A DNA stretch of 12,587 bases from an uncultured Roseiflexaceae bacterium. Its GTDB lineage: Bacteria; Chloroflexota; Chloroflexia; Chloroflexales; Roseiflexaceae. Below the pieces are notes generated by a model that saw nothing but the letters and a program-made list of their open reading frames with translations, did no database searches and had not been told where the DNA came from. The DNA lies in contig CAIZHO010000119.1 of NCBI GenBank assembly GCA_903932805.1, forward strand, positions 1-12,587, in the 5' to 3' direction. The position numbers and the translations under genes are program-made. This document shows positions 1 through 6,469 of the stretch, piece by piece; position 1 is the first letter of the stretch; every line of letters starts with the position of its first letter.

Positions 1-7
1 CCATAAA

Positions 8-361
8 CTAGTTGCGACGCTCTTTGATGCGTGCTGCCTTGCCTGTGAGACCACGGAGGTAGAACAGACGTGAACGACGCACCTTACCACGACGGGTAAT
101 CGTAATGGAGTCGACCCGTGGTGCATGGATGAGGAACGTACGCTCTACACCAATACCGTGTGATGCCATTCGGCGAACCGTGAAGTTGGCATTGATGCCA
201 CCGGAACGCTTGCGAATAACGACACCTTCGAAGTCCTGGACACGCTCGCGGCTGCCTTCGACCACACGTACACCAACGCGTACGGTATCGCCCTCACGGA
301 ACTCAGGCACCGATTCTTTCATCTGACGCTGCTCAATGGCGTCCATGATTTGCTGCGACAT
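8..361 (-). CDS. rplS: 50S ribosomal protein L19
   Basis: This 117-residue protein is a structural component of the large ribosomal subunit, lying at the 30S-50S interface. The family pattern is present throughout: EGVVIRKR at residues 45-52, NFTVRRM at 59-65, GIGVERTF at 69-76, and the basic tail [25 protein letters not shown] at about 90-114 (the classic L19 signature KVRR..L.YLR). The length matches the usual 115-120 residues. The ATG lies at 361-359 on the minus strand, preceded by GGAG about 11 bases upstream. The gene stands divergently from the his-type operon. A good promoter and a leader hairpin lie just upstream. The downstream neighbour is outside the window, so its usual rimM/trmD context cannot be checked. 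Confidence 0.98.
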   Translation of the reverse strand: MSQQIMDAIEQRQMKESVPEFREGDTVRVGVRVVEGSRERVQDFEGVVIRKRSGGINANFTVRRMASHGIGVERTFLIHAPRVDSITITRRGKVRRSRLFYLRGLTGKAARIKERRN

Positions 362-404
362 TGTTTTCGTCGCTCCTTCAGTAAAGCGTATACATGTAAT
401 GGCG

Positions 405-420
405 GCACGTCAGAACGTGC
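405..420 (-). promoter_or_regulatory. Hairpin at the 5' end of the rplS leader
   Basis: A perfect 6-bp inverted repeat, GCACGT-CAGA-ACGTGC, has a four-base loop. If the predicted rplS promoter is right, this hairpin forms within the first few bases of the mRNA. It could stabilise the 5' end or act in autoregulation by L19; both are inferences. It is too far from the ribosome-binding site to hide it directly. Confidence 0.4.
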
Positions 421-432
421 ACATTGCTCACT

Positions 433-461
433 ACTATAGCATAGCCGTGCATCAAGGGCAA
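433..461 (-). promoter_or_regulatory. Sigma-70-type promoter for rplS
   Basis: Read on the minus strand, TTGCCC (plus 461-456) is separated by exactly 17 bases from TATAGT (plus 438-433). The -10 is preceded by TGC, giving an extended -10 element. Transcription would begin near position 426, leaving a leader of about 65 bases before the rplS start. The match is good for a sequence of this GC content, but it is a by-eye prediction. Confidence 0.6.
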
Positions 462-548
462 ATGCGCAACGTCTCTCGAGGATCTTATGGTCCCTATAAA
501 TGATGCGACGCTCATCTCAGCATGAGTCAATGCCCAACATATATACGC

Positions 549-580
549 TAAAATAGATGCAGGATGGTCAACACCTGAGG
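549..580 (+). promoter_or_regulatory. Start region of the rightward operon: weak -10 candidate and ribosome-binding site
   Basis: TAAAAT at 549-554 is the best -10-like hexamer near the first gene, but no convincing -35 sits 16-18 bases upstream. TATAAA at 495-500 is another AT-rich candidate with an equally poor -35. GAGG at 577-580, seven bases before the GTG at 588, is a clear Shine-Dalgarno sequence and decides the start. I saw no T-box or histidine-codon leader peptide. Confidence 0.3.
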
Positions 581-587
581 TACCAGC

Positions 588-2051
588 GTGGAAAACGTCG
601 TAGATGCAGTCCGTGGGATGCGAGATGTCTTGCCCGAAGAAGTCCTCCGTCACCAACACATCTTGGCTCAGCTCAACAGCGTTTTGGTTGGCCATGGCTA
701 TCAAGCAATCGATTTACCGCTGCTTGAACATCGCGATCTCTATGTGAGAAAGCTGGGCGAAGAACTCGCCGGCAAGATATACGAGTTTTCGTTCCATGGC
801 CGCGACCTCGTGTTGCGCCCCGAATGGACTGCCTCGGTATTGCGTGCGTATATCAGCAAGATGTCCGATAGCGCGTTGCCGTTGCGGCTCCGCTATAACG
901 GTCCGGTATTCCGCTACGAGCGCCCGCAGCGTGGTACGTGGCGGCAGTTTACCCAACTCGGTGTCGAATGCATCGGAGCGACTGCTCCGCGTGCCGATGC
1001 CGAGGTGCTCGGTATGGCCTGTGCGGGACTGGCTGCTGCCGACGTTGCAGGGTATCGCATCACCCTCGGGCACATCGGCATAATTCGGGCACTGCTTGGG
1101 TCGCTCGGGGTGAGTGAGCGTACCCGTAGTGTGCTCACCTGGAGTCTCGAGCGGATGCGCGCGCGTGGCGTTGATGCGGTGCGCGATGCACTGCTCAACG
1201 AAATAGAAGGCGAGCGCGAGGGCTTTGATACGACGCTCCTCGATGGGCTCGACGACGCACAGGCCGAAGGTTTACTCCTGCACACGTTGCGCTCGATCGG
1301 GGTCAATCTCCAATTTGGGACGCGCCCCCCCGAAGAAATCGTCCAACGACTTGTCCGCACTATGCGCCGAACCGACCAACGGGCAACCATTGAGCGTGCG
1401 ATTGCTTTTCTGGCAGAGTTGAGCGTCATCCGCGGTGCCCCGGTACCAACCTTAATGGCGTTGCGCACGTTGGTGGGTCGCTATGACCTGCCCGATCCGG
1501 GATTCGACGAGCTGCAATCACTCATCGACACCCTGCCGCTCCATGGTGTATCGCTCGAAGCGGTCACCCTCGATTTCGGGCTGGGTCGTGGCCTGCATTA
1601 CTACACCGGCATGATGTTTGAAATCGATGATGTCAGCGGCATGCAAATCTGCGGCGGCGGCCGCTACGACGAGCTTGTCACCGCACTCGGCGGCAAACAT
1701 GCTGTTCCGGCGGTTGGCTTTGCGTATGGCGTCGAACGCGTGGTGCTGGCGAGTCAGACTGCCATGCGTCCACAGTCCCGCCTGGTGCAAGTAATTTGTG
1801 ATGACGAAGCCAGCTACGCATACGCGGTTTCTGTTGCCTCGCAGCTCCGTCAGACAGGATACGCAGTGGCACTCGATGTGCGTGAACAACCGGTGCACAC
1901 ACACGTCCGCGATGCGCTCCGTCGCGGTGCGGTGTGTCTCGTCGTGTCGAACAGCGACCCTGCTGCAGGGACCGTGCAGTGGCGTGACCAACGCGATGCC
2001 CGGGTACTCTCGGTGCCGGCATGTATCGCCGAACTGGAGGCGCAACGGTGA
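588..2051 (+). CDS. hisZ: Class II HisRS-like protein, probable ATP phosphoribosyltransferase regulatory subunit (HisZ); histidyl-tRNA synthetase not excluded
   Basis: This 487-residue protein starts at GTG with GAGG seven bases upstream. It has the class II synthetase core: RGMRDVLPEE at 9-18, RPEWTASVLRAY at 77-88, motif 2 FRYERPQRGTWRQF at 108-121, GRGLHYYTG at 333-341, CGGGRYDEL at 355-363 and motif 3 VGFAYGVER at 376-384. Equivalents of the HisRS histidine-binding residues are kept: E79, R109, Q123, E127, R334 and Y339. The usual Asp after RGL is His337, and the motif-2 loop Arg is Thr117. The segment LGHIGIIRALL at 160-170 resembles HisZ rather than HisRS. Residues about 398-487 resemble a HisRS anticodon-binding domain, which HisZ normally lacks, and the middle insertion (about 175-310) is longer than usual. 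Its placement four genes ahead of hisD and upstream of hisG favours a role in histidine synthesis: HisZ binds HisG and confers activity and feedback control. A true or moonlighting HisRS remains possible. Confidence 0.62.
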   Translation: MENVVDAVRGMRDVLPEEVLRHQHILAQLNSVLVGHGYQAIDLPLLEHRDLYVRKLGEELAGKIYEFSFHGRDLVLRPEWTASVLRAYISKMSDSALPLRLRYNGPVFRYERPQRGTWRQFTQLGVECIGATAPRADAEVLGMACAGLAAADVAGYRITLGHIGIIRALLGSLGVSERTRSVLTWSLERMRARGVDAVRDALLNEIEGEREGFDTTLLDGLDDAQAEGLLLHTLRSIGVNLQFGTRPPEEIVQRLVRTMRRTDQRATIERAIAFLAELSVIRGAPVPTLMALRTLVGRYDLPDPGFDELQSLIDTLPLHGVSLEAVTLDFGLGRGLHYYTGMMFEIDDVSGMQICGGGRYDELVTALGGKHAVPAVGFAYGVERVVLASQTAMRPQSRLVQVICDDEASYAYAVSVASQLRQTGYAVALDVREQPVHTHVRDALRRGAVCLVVSNSDPAAGTVQWRDQRDARVLSVPACIAELEAQR

Positions 2052-2989
2052 AAATAGCAGTCATCGGCGCAGGCGGTGTGGGGGCATATATCGGGGCGGT
2101 GTTTGCGCGCGCAGGGCATCCGGTCGCGCTGGTCGCACGTGGCGCCCATGCCGAGGCGATGGCAGTCAATGGCATTACCATCCACGCGCCGACACAGACC
2201 TGGCACGCACGTCCTGCGATGGTCACAGACGACTGTGCGACGGTTGGTACCGCCGATGTGGTCTTTGTCTGCCTCAAAACCTACCAACTCGATGCACTGT
2301 TGCCTGCTTTGCCATTGCTGATCGGTCCACGGACCGTCGTTGTGACTCTCCAAAACGGCATTGATGCGTATGCAACCGTCGCAGCGACCATCGGCGCCGA
2401 ACGGACGCTGGCTGGGCTCGTCTATTGCGAACTGCATGTCGAGTCACCGGGCGTGATCCGTAGTGGGATCGAACCGGTGCGGCTGGTCTTTGGCCCCATC
2501 CCCCCAACCGTGCCGTCTGCAGTCGCCCACGCGTTGCAGTCAGCGGCAAGCCAGGCTGGCATGGATGTGACCTGTGTGCCAGACGGTCGTGTCGTGGTCT
2601 GGCGCAAAGCGATATTTGTGGCGGCGATGAGTGCGATAACGACCATTAGCGGTGCCGGCATGGGATTGCTTCGTGACGATGCAGAAGCACAGATCATGGT
2701 GACTGCCGCGTTGACCGAGGCACGTTCCGTCGCTCAAGCAGAAGGAATGGAGTTTGCGGATGATCCGGTTGCATCGGCACTCGCGATTGCCGCGAGCATG
2801 CCCGCTACTGCCCGTTCGTCGATGTCACGCGACGACGCAGCAGGGCGACCACTCGAACACGAAGCACTGAGTGGTGCCATTGTACGGCGTGGCCGTGCCG
2901 TCGGGGTACCGACACCCGTCAACCAGGCACTTTACACCCTCTTACGACTCAAAATAGCGGCGCGTACGGAACAAGCGAGGACACAATGA
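2048..2989 (+). CDS. Ketopantoate reductase (PanE/ApbA) family NADPH-dependent reductase
   Basis: I place the start at the GTG at 2048, overlapping the upstream stop as GTGA, because GGAGG at 2036-2040 lies seven bases before it and the protein then opens directly with its first beta strand. The product is 313 residues; an in-frame ATG at 2021 would add nine unlikely residues. The N-terminal Rossmann fold shows GAGGVG at 7-12; CLKTYQ (K77) and LQNG (N103) follow family positions. The C-terminal helical domain has WRKAIF (K187, the probable catalytic lysine), SSM at 257-259, GRPLEHEALSG at 266-276 and GVPTPVNQALYTLL at 286-299. The family reduces 2-dehydropantoate to pantoate for CoA synthesis. 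The two Asn residues that follow the catalytic Lys in E. coli PanE are not kept (VAAMSAITT), as in many paralogues of uncertain substrate, so I give no symbol. It is translationally coupled to both neighbours. Confidence 0.85.
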   Translation: MKIAVIGAGGVGAYIGAVFARAGHPVALVARGAHAEAMAVNGITIHAPTQTWHARPAMVTDDCATVGTADVVFVCLKTYQLDALLPALPLLIGPRTVVVTLQNGIDAYATVAATIGAERTLAGLVYCELHVESPGVIRSGIEPVRLVFGPIPPTVPSAVAHALQSAASQAGMDVTCVPDGRVVVWRKAIFVAAMSAITTISGAGMGLLRDDAEAQIMVTAALTEARSVAQAEGMEFADDPVASALAIAASMPATARSSMSRDDAAGRPLEHEALSGAIVRRGRAVGVPTPVNQALYTLLRLKIAARTEQARTQ

Positions 2990-3795
2990 CGACAGTGCCA
3001 TGGGGACGATACACAGAGCTCCACCCCGACAGCCTCGCCGATATTCTGACAACCCACCCGTTGGCAATCCTTCCATGGGGGGCACTCGAGTGGCATGGTG
3101 CACATCTGCCGTTGGGGATGGATGGCATTGCAGCGCAATATGTTGCCGACCACGTGGTCACACGCAGTGGTGGTGTGCTCCTGCCCATGACCTGGTGGCC
3201 GATGACGACGCTGCCCCATCGGTTTTCGCTCGCACTCAAGACAGACACTCTGCTCCAGGTGCTCGACGATATGTATGCGAGCTTGGCCACGGCGGGTTTT
3301 CGCCACATTCTGCTGCTGAGTGGACACTATGCACAGGGGCACGAAATCGAACTCATGAAGAGTGCGCTATTGGCGTACGAAAGATATGGGTTGTTGGTGT
3401 TGACGCTCCCACCTGCTGCGGTGGTCAACGAGGACTACCTCGACCATGCTGGTCGCTGGGAGACCGCCCAGACCCTCGCCATCCGACCTGATTTGGTGCG
3501 CCTCGATGCGCTGGGTCCTGCACCATTGCAGCCACGCGAATGGGCGGTGCTTGGCCAAGATCCGCGGCTGGCACGCGCTGCCGAAGGGCAACAGCTGCTC
3601 GACGACGCGGTCACGGGGATTGTGCGTTGGATCGAACGCCTGCGCCAGCCCGATGGCTATGCGTTTTTGCAAGAGCTCTACAGGCGCCGCACCGACGGCT
3701 ATGCAGCCTATGCCGACACCTATCACCGCACCTCGTGGGAGCAAGCATTGAACGACTGGTGGCGTCAACATACTGCCTCTGAGGAGACGACATAA
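2986..3795 (+). CDS. Creatininase-family metal-dependent amidohydrolase
   Basis: The 269-residue protein begins at an ATG overlapping the previous stop (ATGA). It has the family's metal-binding pattern LEWHGAHLPLGMD, giving E35, H37 and D46. SGHYAQGH at 112-119 supplies H114 in place of the common NGHGGN or NGHYEN, so the creatininase second-site glutamate is absent (Ala116). DHAGRWETA at 153-161 gives H154 and E159, the family's catalytic pair. Length and motif order fit the family, which includes creatininase, the mycofactocin peptidase MftE and the formamidopyrimidine deformylase ArfB. The substrate cannot be read from the sequence. Real creatinine degradation is unlikely, since no creatinase or sarcosine oxidase is nearby. 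The gene is locked between the PanE-like gene and hisG, with 4-bp and 1-bp overlaps, suggesting equal expression with hisG. Confidence 0.85.
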   Translation: MTTVPWGRYTELHPDSLADILTTHPLAILPWGALEWHGAHLPLGMDGIAAQYVADHVVTRSGGVLLPMTWWPMTTLPHRFSLALKTDTLLQVLDDMYASLATAGFRHILLLSGHYAQGHEIELMKSALLAYERYGLLVLTLPPAAVVNEDYLDHAGRWETAQTLAIRPDLVRLDALGPAPLQPREWAVLGQDPRLARAAEGQQLLDDAVTGIVRWIERLRQPDGYAFLQELYRRRTDGYAAYADTYHRTSWEQALNDWWRQHTASEETT

Positions 3796-4796
3796 TGTCA
3801 CTGCGTTTTGCGATACCCTCCAAAGGGTCATTATACGACGGCACGGTACAGTTTTTCGAGAGCTGCGGGTTGCGCATTGTACGGCCGAATCCACGACGAT
3901 ACACGGCTGCTATCTCGGCGTTGCCGGGTGTTGAAGTGTTGTTACATCGACCAGCCGATATTGTCGAAAAAGTCGCCGACGGTGAAATCGAACTCGGCGT
4001 CTCGGGCCTCGATCTGGTCGAAGAACTCCGTGGCGATCGTGATGACCTTATCATCATCCAAGACGACCTTGGGTACGGTCGCTGTGAGCTGGTGTTGGCC
4101 GTGCCAGAGGCGTGGATTGACGTTCGTTCGTGGCGTGATTTGGCAGATTTGGCTGCGGAGTTGCATGCCGCCGGTCGCACGTTGCGCATTGCCACCAAAT
4201 ATGGTGCCTTGATCCGGCGCTTTTGTCACAGTCACGGCATCAACTCGTTTCGAATCGTTGATTCGCAGGGAGCAACCGAGGCTGCTCCTGGGTTGGGGTA
4301 TGCCGATATCATCGCCGACATCACCGAGACAGGGACAACGCTCCGTGACAATCAGCTCAAAATCGTCGGTGGGCCGATTCTCAAGTCGCAAGCATGCATC
4401 ATTAGTTCCAAGAAAGCGCTGCGGAGCTCACCGGCAGCGGTGGCCACCCTCGAGACGATCATGGAGATGGTCGAAGCACGCCGGCGGGCCCGTTCGGTGG
4501 TGCAAATAACGGCCAATATCCGCGGTGACTCGGTCAGTGATGTCGGTGAGCGCATCAATGCGCGGCCTGAACTCGCTGGCGTGCAAGGCCCGACGGTTGC
4601 CCCGGTGTGGCCGCATCACCCTGCCGCGCAGGGGTTGTACATGGTTACCTTGGTCATCCCCCAAGAACGAGTTTTGGCAGTGGTGCAGCATCTGCGCACG
4701 CTTGGTGGCGATGCCATAGCCGTCGCACCACCGCAGTACTTTTTTACGGCCAAAAGCGATACTTTTGCACGCATCATGCGTGAGGTTAATGCATAG
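3795..4796 (+). CDS. hisG: ATP phosphoribosyltransferase, long form (HisG)
   Basis: This enzyme catalyses the first committed step of histidine synthesis: ATP plus PRPP gives phosphoribosyl-ATP. The ATG overlaps the preceding TAA by one base (TAATG) with GAGGAG at 3781-3786 as ribosome-binding site. The 333-residue protein opens with LRFAIPSKGSLYDG, followed by ELGVSGLDLVEE at 66-77, RIATKY at 131-136 and the PRPP-binding loop DITETGTTLR at 175-184. Residues about 230-317 form the extra C-terminal domain of the long HisG class (for example GPTVAPVWP at 265-273, and strand-helix-strand through GGDAIAVAPPQYF). Long HisG is normally self-sufficient and inhibited by histidine through this domain; short HisG of about 210 residues needs HisZ. 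A long HisG in an operon with a HisZ-like gene is therefore unexpected. hisD follows after 30 bases. Confidence 0.97.
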   Translation: MSLRFAIPSKGSLYDGTVQFFESCGLRIVRPNPRRYTAAISALPGVEVLLHRPADIVEKVADGEIELGVSGLDLVEELRGDRDDLIIIQDDLGYGRCELVLAVPEAWIDVRSWRDLADLAAELHAAGRTLRIATKYGALIRRFCHSHGINSFRIVDSQGATEAAPGLGYADIIADITETGTTLRDNQLKIVGGPILKSQACIISSKKALRSSPAAVATLETIMEMVEARRRARSVVQITANIRGDSVSDVGERINARPELAGVQGPTVAPVWPHHPAAQGLYMVTLVIPQERVLAVVQHLRTLGGDAIAVAPPQYFFTAKSDTFARIMREVNA

Positions 4797-4826
4797 CAGC
4801 CGATGATTCGGCAGGCGAGGTGCCCC

Positions 4827-6161
4827 ATGCCCATTCCGATTTTTGCTGATCTGGCGACGGCCCAAGCAACCATCCTCAAACGGGTACCGTTCGACGAAGT
4901 CGAGGTCACGCCGGCGCTCCTCGACGGCATCGAAGCGCGTGTAGGTGAACGCTTGACGCCTAGCCAAGTCGTCGAGCGTATCGTCACGGATGTACGCACC
5001 AACGGTGACCGTGCATTGCGGGAATGGAGTCGAAAGCTCGATGGTCACGCCCCAACCCATTGGGAGGTGTCGCGTGATGTAATCGAGGCAGCCTGGCATG
5101 CCCAAAGCCCTGAGCTCCAGTCTGCCCTCGCCCTTGCTGCAACGCAGATTCGAACCTTTCATGCCAAACAACCCAAAGGGAGTTGGATGGATGTCGGCGA
5201 CGAAGGGACACTCGGGCAACTCGTTGTCCCTATGCAGCGGGTCGGCATTTATGTACCCGGTGGCAGTGTCCCGCTACCATCGACGTTGTTGATGGCGGCG
5301 ATACCTGCCCGCGAAGCCGGTGTCGAAGAAATCATCGTCTGTTCGCCGCCGCAACGGGGCACCGGCGAAGTCGCCGAAATCATCCTCGCCGCGGCGTATA
5401 TCGCCGGCGTTGACCGGGTGATGCGTGTGGGTGGTGCGCAAGCCATTGCAGCCATGGCATATGGGACCGAACAAATCCCCCAGGTCGACAAAATCGCCGG
5501 TCCTGGCAATCTCTTTGTGGTGCTCGCCAAACGGATGGTCTTTGGCGCTGTGGGGATCGAGAGTCTGCCTGGCCCGACCGAAACGCTGGTCATCGCTGAT
5601 GGCCATGCAAATCCGGCATACGTGGCAGCGGATTTGCTGGCACAGGCCGAACATGTCCAAGCAGCAGCGATTTTGGTGACGACCGACGCGACATTGGCCG
5701 CACAGGTCAAATCCGAACTGCAACGCCAACTCGATGCGTTGCCAGACAGCCGCGATGCCGCCGAAACGTTGGCACTGCGGAGTGGCATTGTGATTGTCCC
5801 CGACCTCAAAACAGCCTTTGCTGTCAGCAATACGTACGCCCCTGAGCATCTCTGCTTGCTGGTAGAGAATGCCTGGGACTACCTCGGCTGGGTGCGCAAT
5901 GCTGGCGGCGTGTTCATCGGAGAACGGTCGTTTGAGGTGTTGGGCGACTATATCGCCGGACCGTCGCACATCATGCCCACGGGCGGCACTGCACGCTATG
6001 CTGCTCCGGTAAATGTAGACGATTTTCGCAAAGTAATCTCGGTCATCGGACTCAACGATCGCGCATTGCGCCGGATTGGTCCGGCAGCGGCGCGTCTGGC
6101 GCGTGCTGAGGGGCTGCATGCACACGCTGCGGCAGTCCAAATACGTCTGGATGACATGTAA
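4827..6161 (+). CDS. hisD: Histidinol dehydrogenase (HisD)
   Basis: HisD oxidises L-histidinol to L-histidine with two NAD+, the last two steps of the pathway. I choose the ATG at 4827, where GAGG at 4817-4820 is six bases upstream, over the ATG at 4803, which has none; the product is 444 residues, the normal size. Motifs include YVPGG at 142-146, VGGAQAIAA at 201-209, DKIAGPGN at 221-228 and DLLAQAEH at 269-276. Zinc ligands are inferred as Q273, H276, D374 (GDYIAGPSH) and H433 (EGLHAH), and the catalytic pair as E340-H341 in YAPEHL. The substrate-loop motif reads SLPGPTE at 246-252 instead of the common AGPSE, a conservative variation. All required active-site residues are present, so the enzyme should work. 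It is the last recognisable histidine gene here. Confidence 0.97.
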   Translation: MPIPIFADLATAQATILKRVPFDEVEVTPALLDGIEARVGERLTPSQVVERIVTDVRTNGDRALREWSRKLDGHAPTHWEVSRDVIEAAWHAQSPELQSALALAATQIRTFHAKQPKGSWMDVGDEGTLGQLVVPMQRVGIYVPGGSVPLPSTLLMAAIPAREAGVEEIIVCSPPQRGTGEVAEIILAAAYIAGVDRVMRVGGAQAIAAMAYGTEQIPQVDKIAGPGNLFVVLAKRMVFGAVGIESLPGPTETLVIADGHANPAYVAADLLAQAEHVQAAAILVTTDATLAAQVKSELQRQLDALPDSRDAAETLALRSGIVIVPDLKTAFAVSNTYAPEHLCLLVENAWDYLGWVRNAGGVFIGERSFEVLGDYIAGPSHIMPTGGTARYAAPVNVDDFRKVISVIGLNDRALRRIGPAAARLARAEGLHAHAAAVQIRLDDM

Positions 6162-6175
6162 TTGTGAGTTGCCGA

Positions 6176-6190
6176 CATCCTTTTGGGATG
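6176..6190 (+). promoter_or_regulatory. Small stem-loop between hisD and yggT
   Basis: CATCC-TTTTG-GGATG forms a 5-bp hairpin in the 47-base gap, ending eight bases before the yggT Shine-Dalgarno GAGG (6198-6201). No T-run follows, so it is not a standard terminator. It might mark an RNA processing or partial termination point; it could also be chance. Confidence 0.25.
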
Positions 6191-6208
6191 CGTTATTGAG
6201 GTGATGCT

Positions 6209-6469
6209 ATGTCAGGTTTTTTTGCTACATTTTTGTTGTTGTTGTTGCAGGCATTGAACTATGCCATCTTTGCGCGGGTCATTTTGTCGTGGGTCGACCA
6301 GCCGGGTGCATGGCAGGTCACGCGCATCGTGCGTGATATTACCGAGCCCATCATGGCACCGTTGCGTCAGGTCATACCAACGATGGGGATGATGGATTTT
6401 TCACCGATCGTGGCAATCTTGCTCCTGCAAGTGCTCGAAGGGTTGGTCCGACAGGCTGTTGGTCAATGA
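6209..6469 (+). CDS. YggT family small integral membrane protein
   Basis: This 86-residue protein has two hydrophobic helices, about residues 5-29 and 62-80. They are joined by the family's conserved segment EPIMAPLRQVIPTMG at 46-60 and followed by MDFSPIVAILLL, the usual (D)SP pattern. YggT/YlmG proteins are found in most bacteria and plastids, often with cell-division or proline-synthesis genes; their biochemical role is unclear, with links to osmotic tolerance and membrane-protein assembly. GAGG seven bases upstream supports the ATG at 6209. The stop overlaps the next start as ATGA, so translation is coupled to the spermidine-synthase-like membrane protein, an unusual partner. The typical sepF/ftsZ context is absent. 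Confidence 0.9.
   Translation: MSGFFATFLLLLLQALNYAIFARVILSWVDQPGAWQVTRIVRDITEPIMAPLRQVIPTMGMMDFSPIVAILLLQVLEGLVRQAVGQ

Noticed and set aside
462..587. T-box riboswitch or histidine attenuator before the HisZ-like gene
   Set aside because: No run of histidine codons, no T-box consensus and no terminator with a T-run were visible in this short stretch.
378..704. Minus-strand open frame of 108 codons across the rplS-hisZ gap
   Set aside because: It overlaps the start of the HisZ-like gene, matches no family I recognise, and covers the predicted rplS promoter.
2021..2047. ATG at 2021 as the start of the PanE-like gene
   Set aside because: It would add nine residues before the Rossmann strand and lies inside the previous gene without a ribosome-binding site, while the GTG at 2048 has GGAGG at ideal spacing.
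1518..2437. Long minus-strand open frames opposite the HisZ-like and PanE-like genes
   Set aside because: They are opposite-strand frames of clear protein families, with Arg/His/Cys-rich compositions that do not look like real proteins.
4803..4826. ATG at 4803 as the start of hisD
   Set aside because: No Shine-Dalgarno precedes it; the ATG at 4827 has GAGG six bases upstream and gives the usual protein length.
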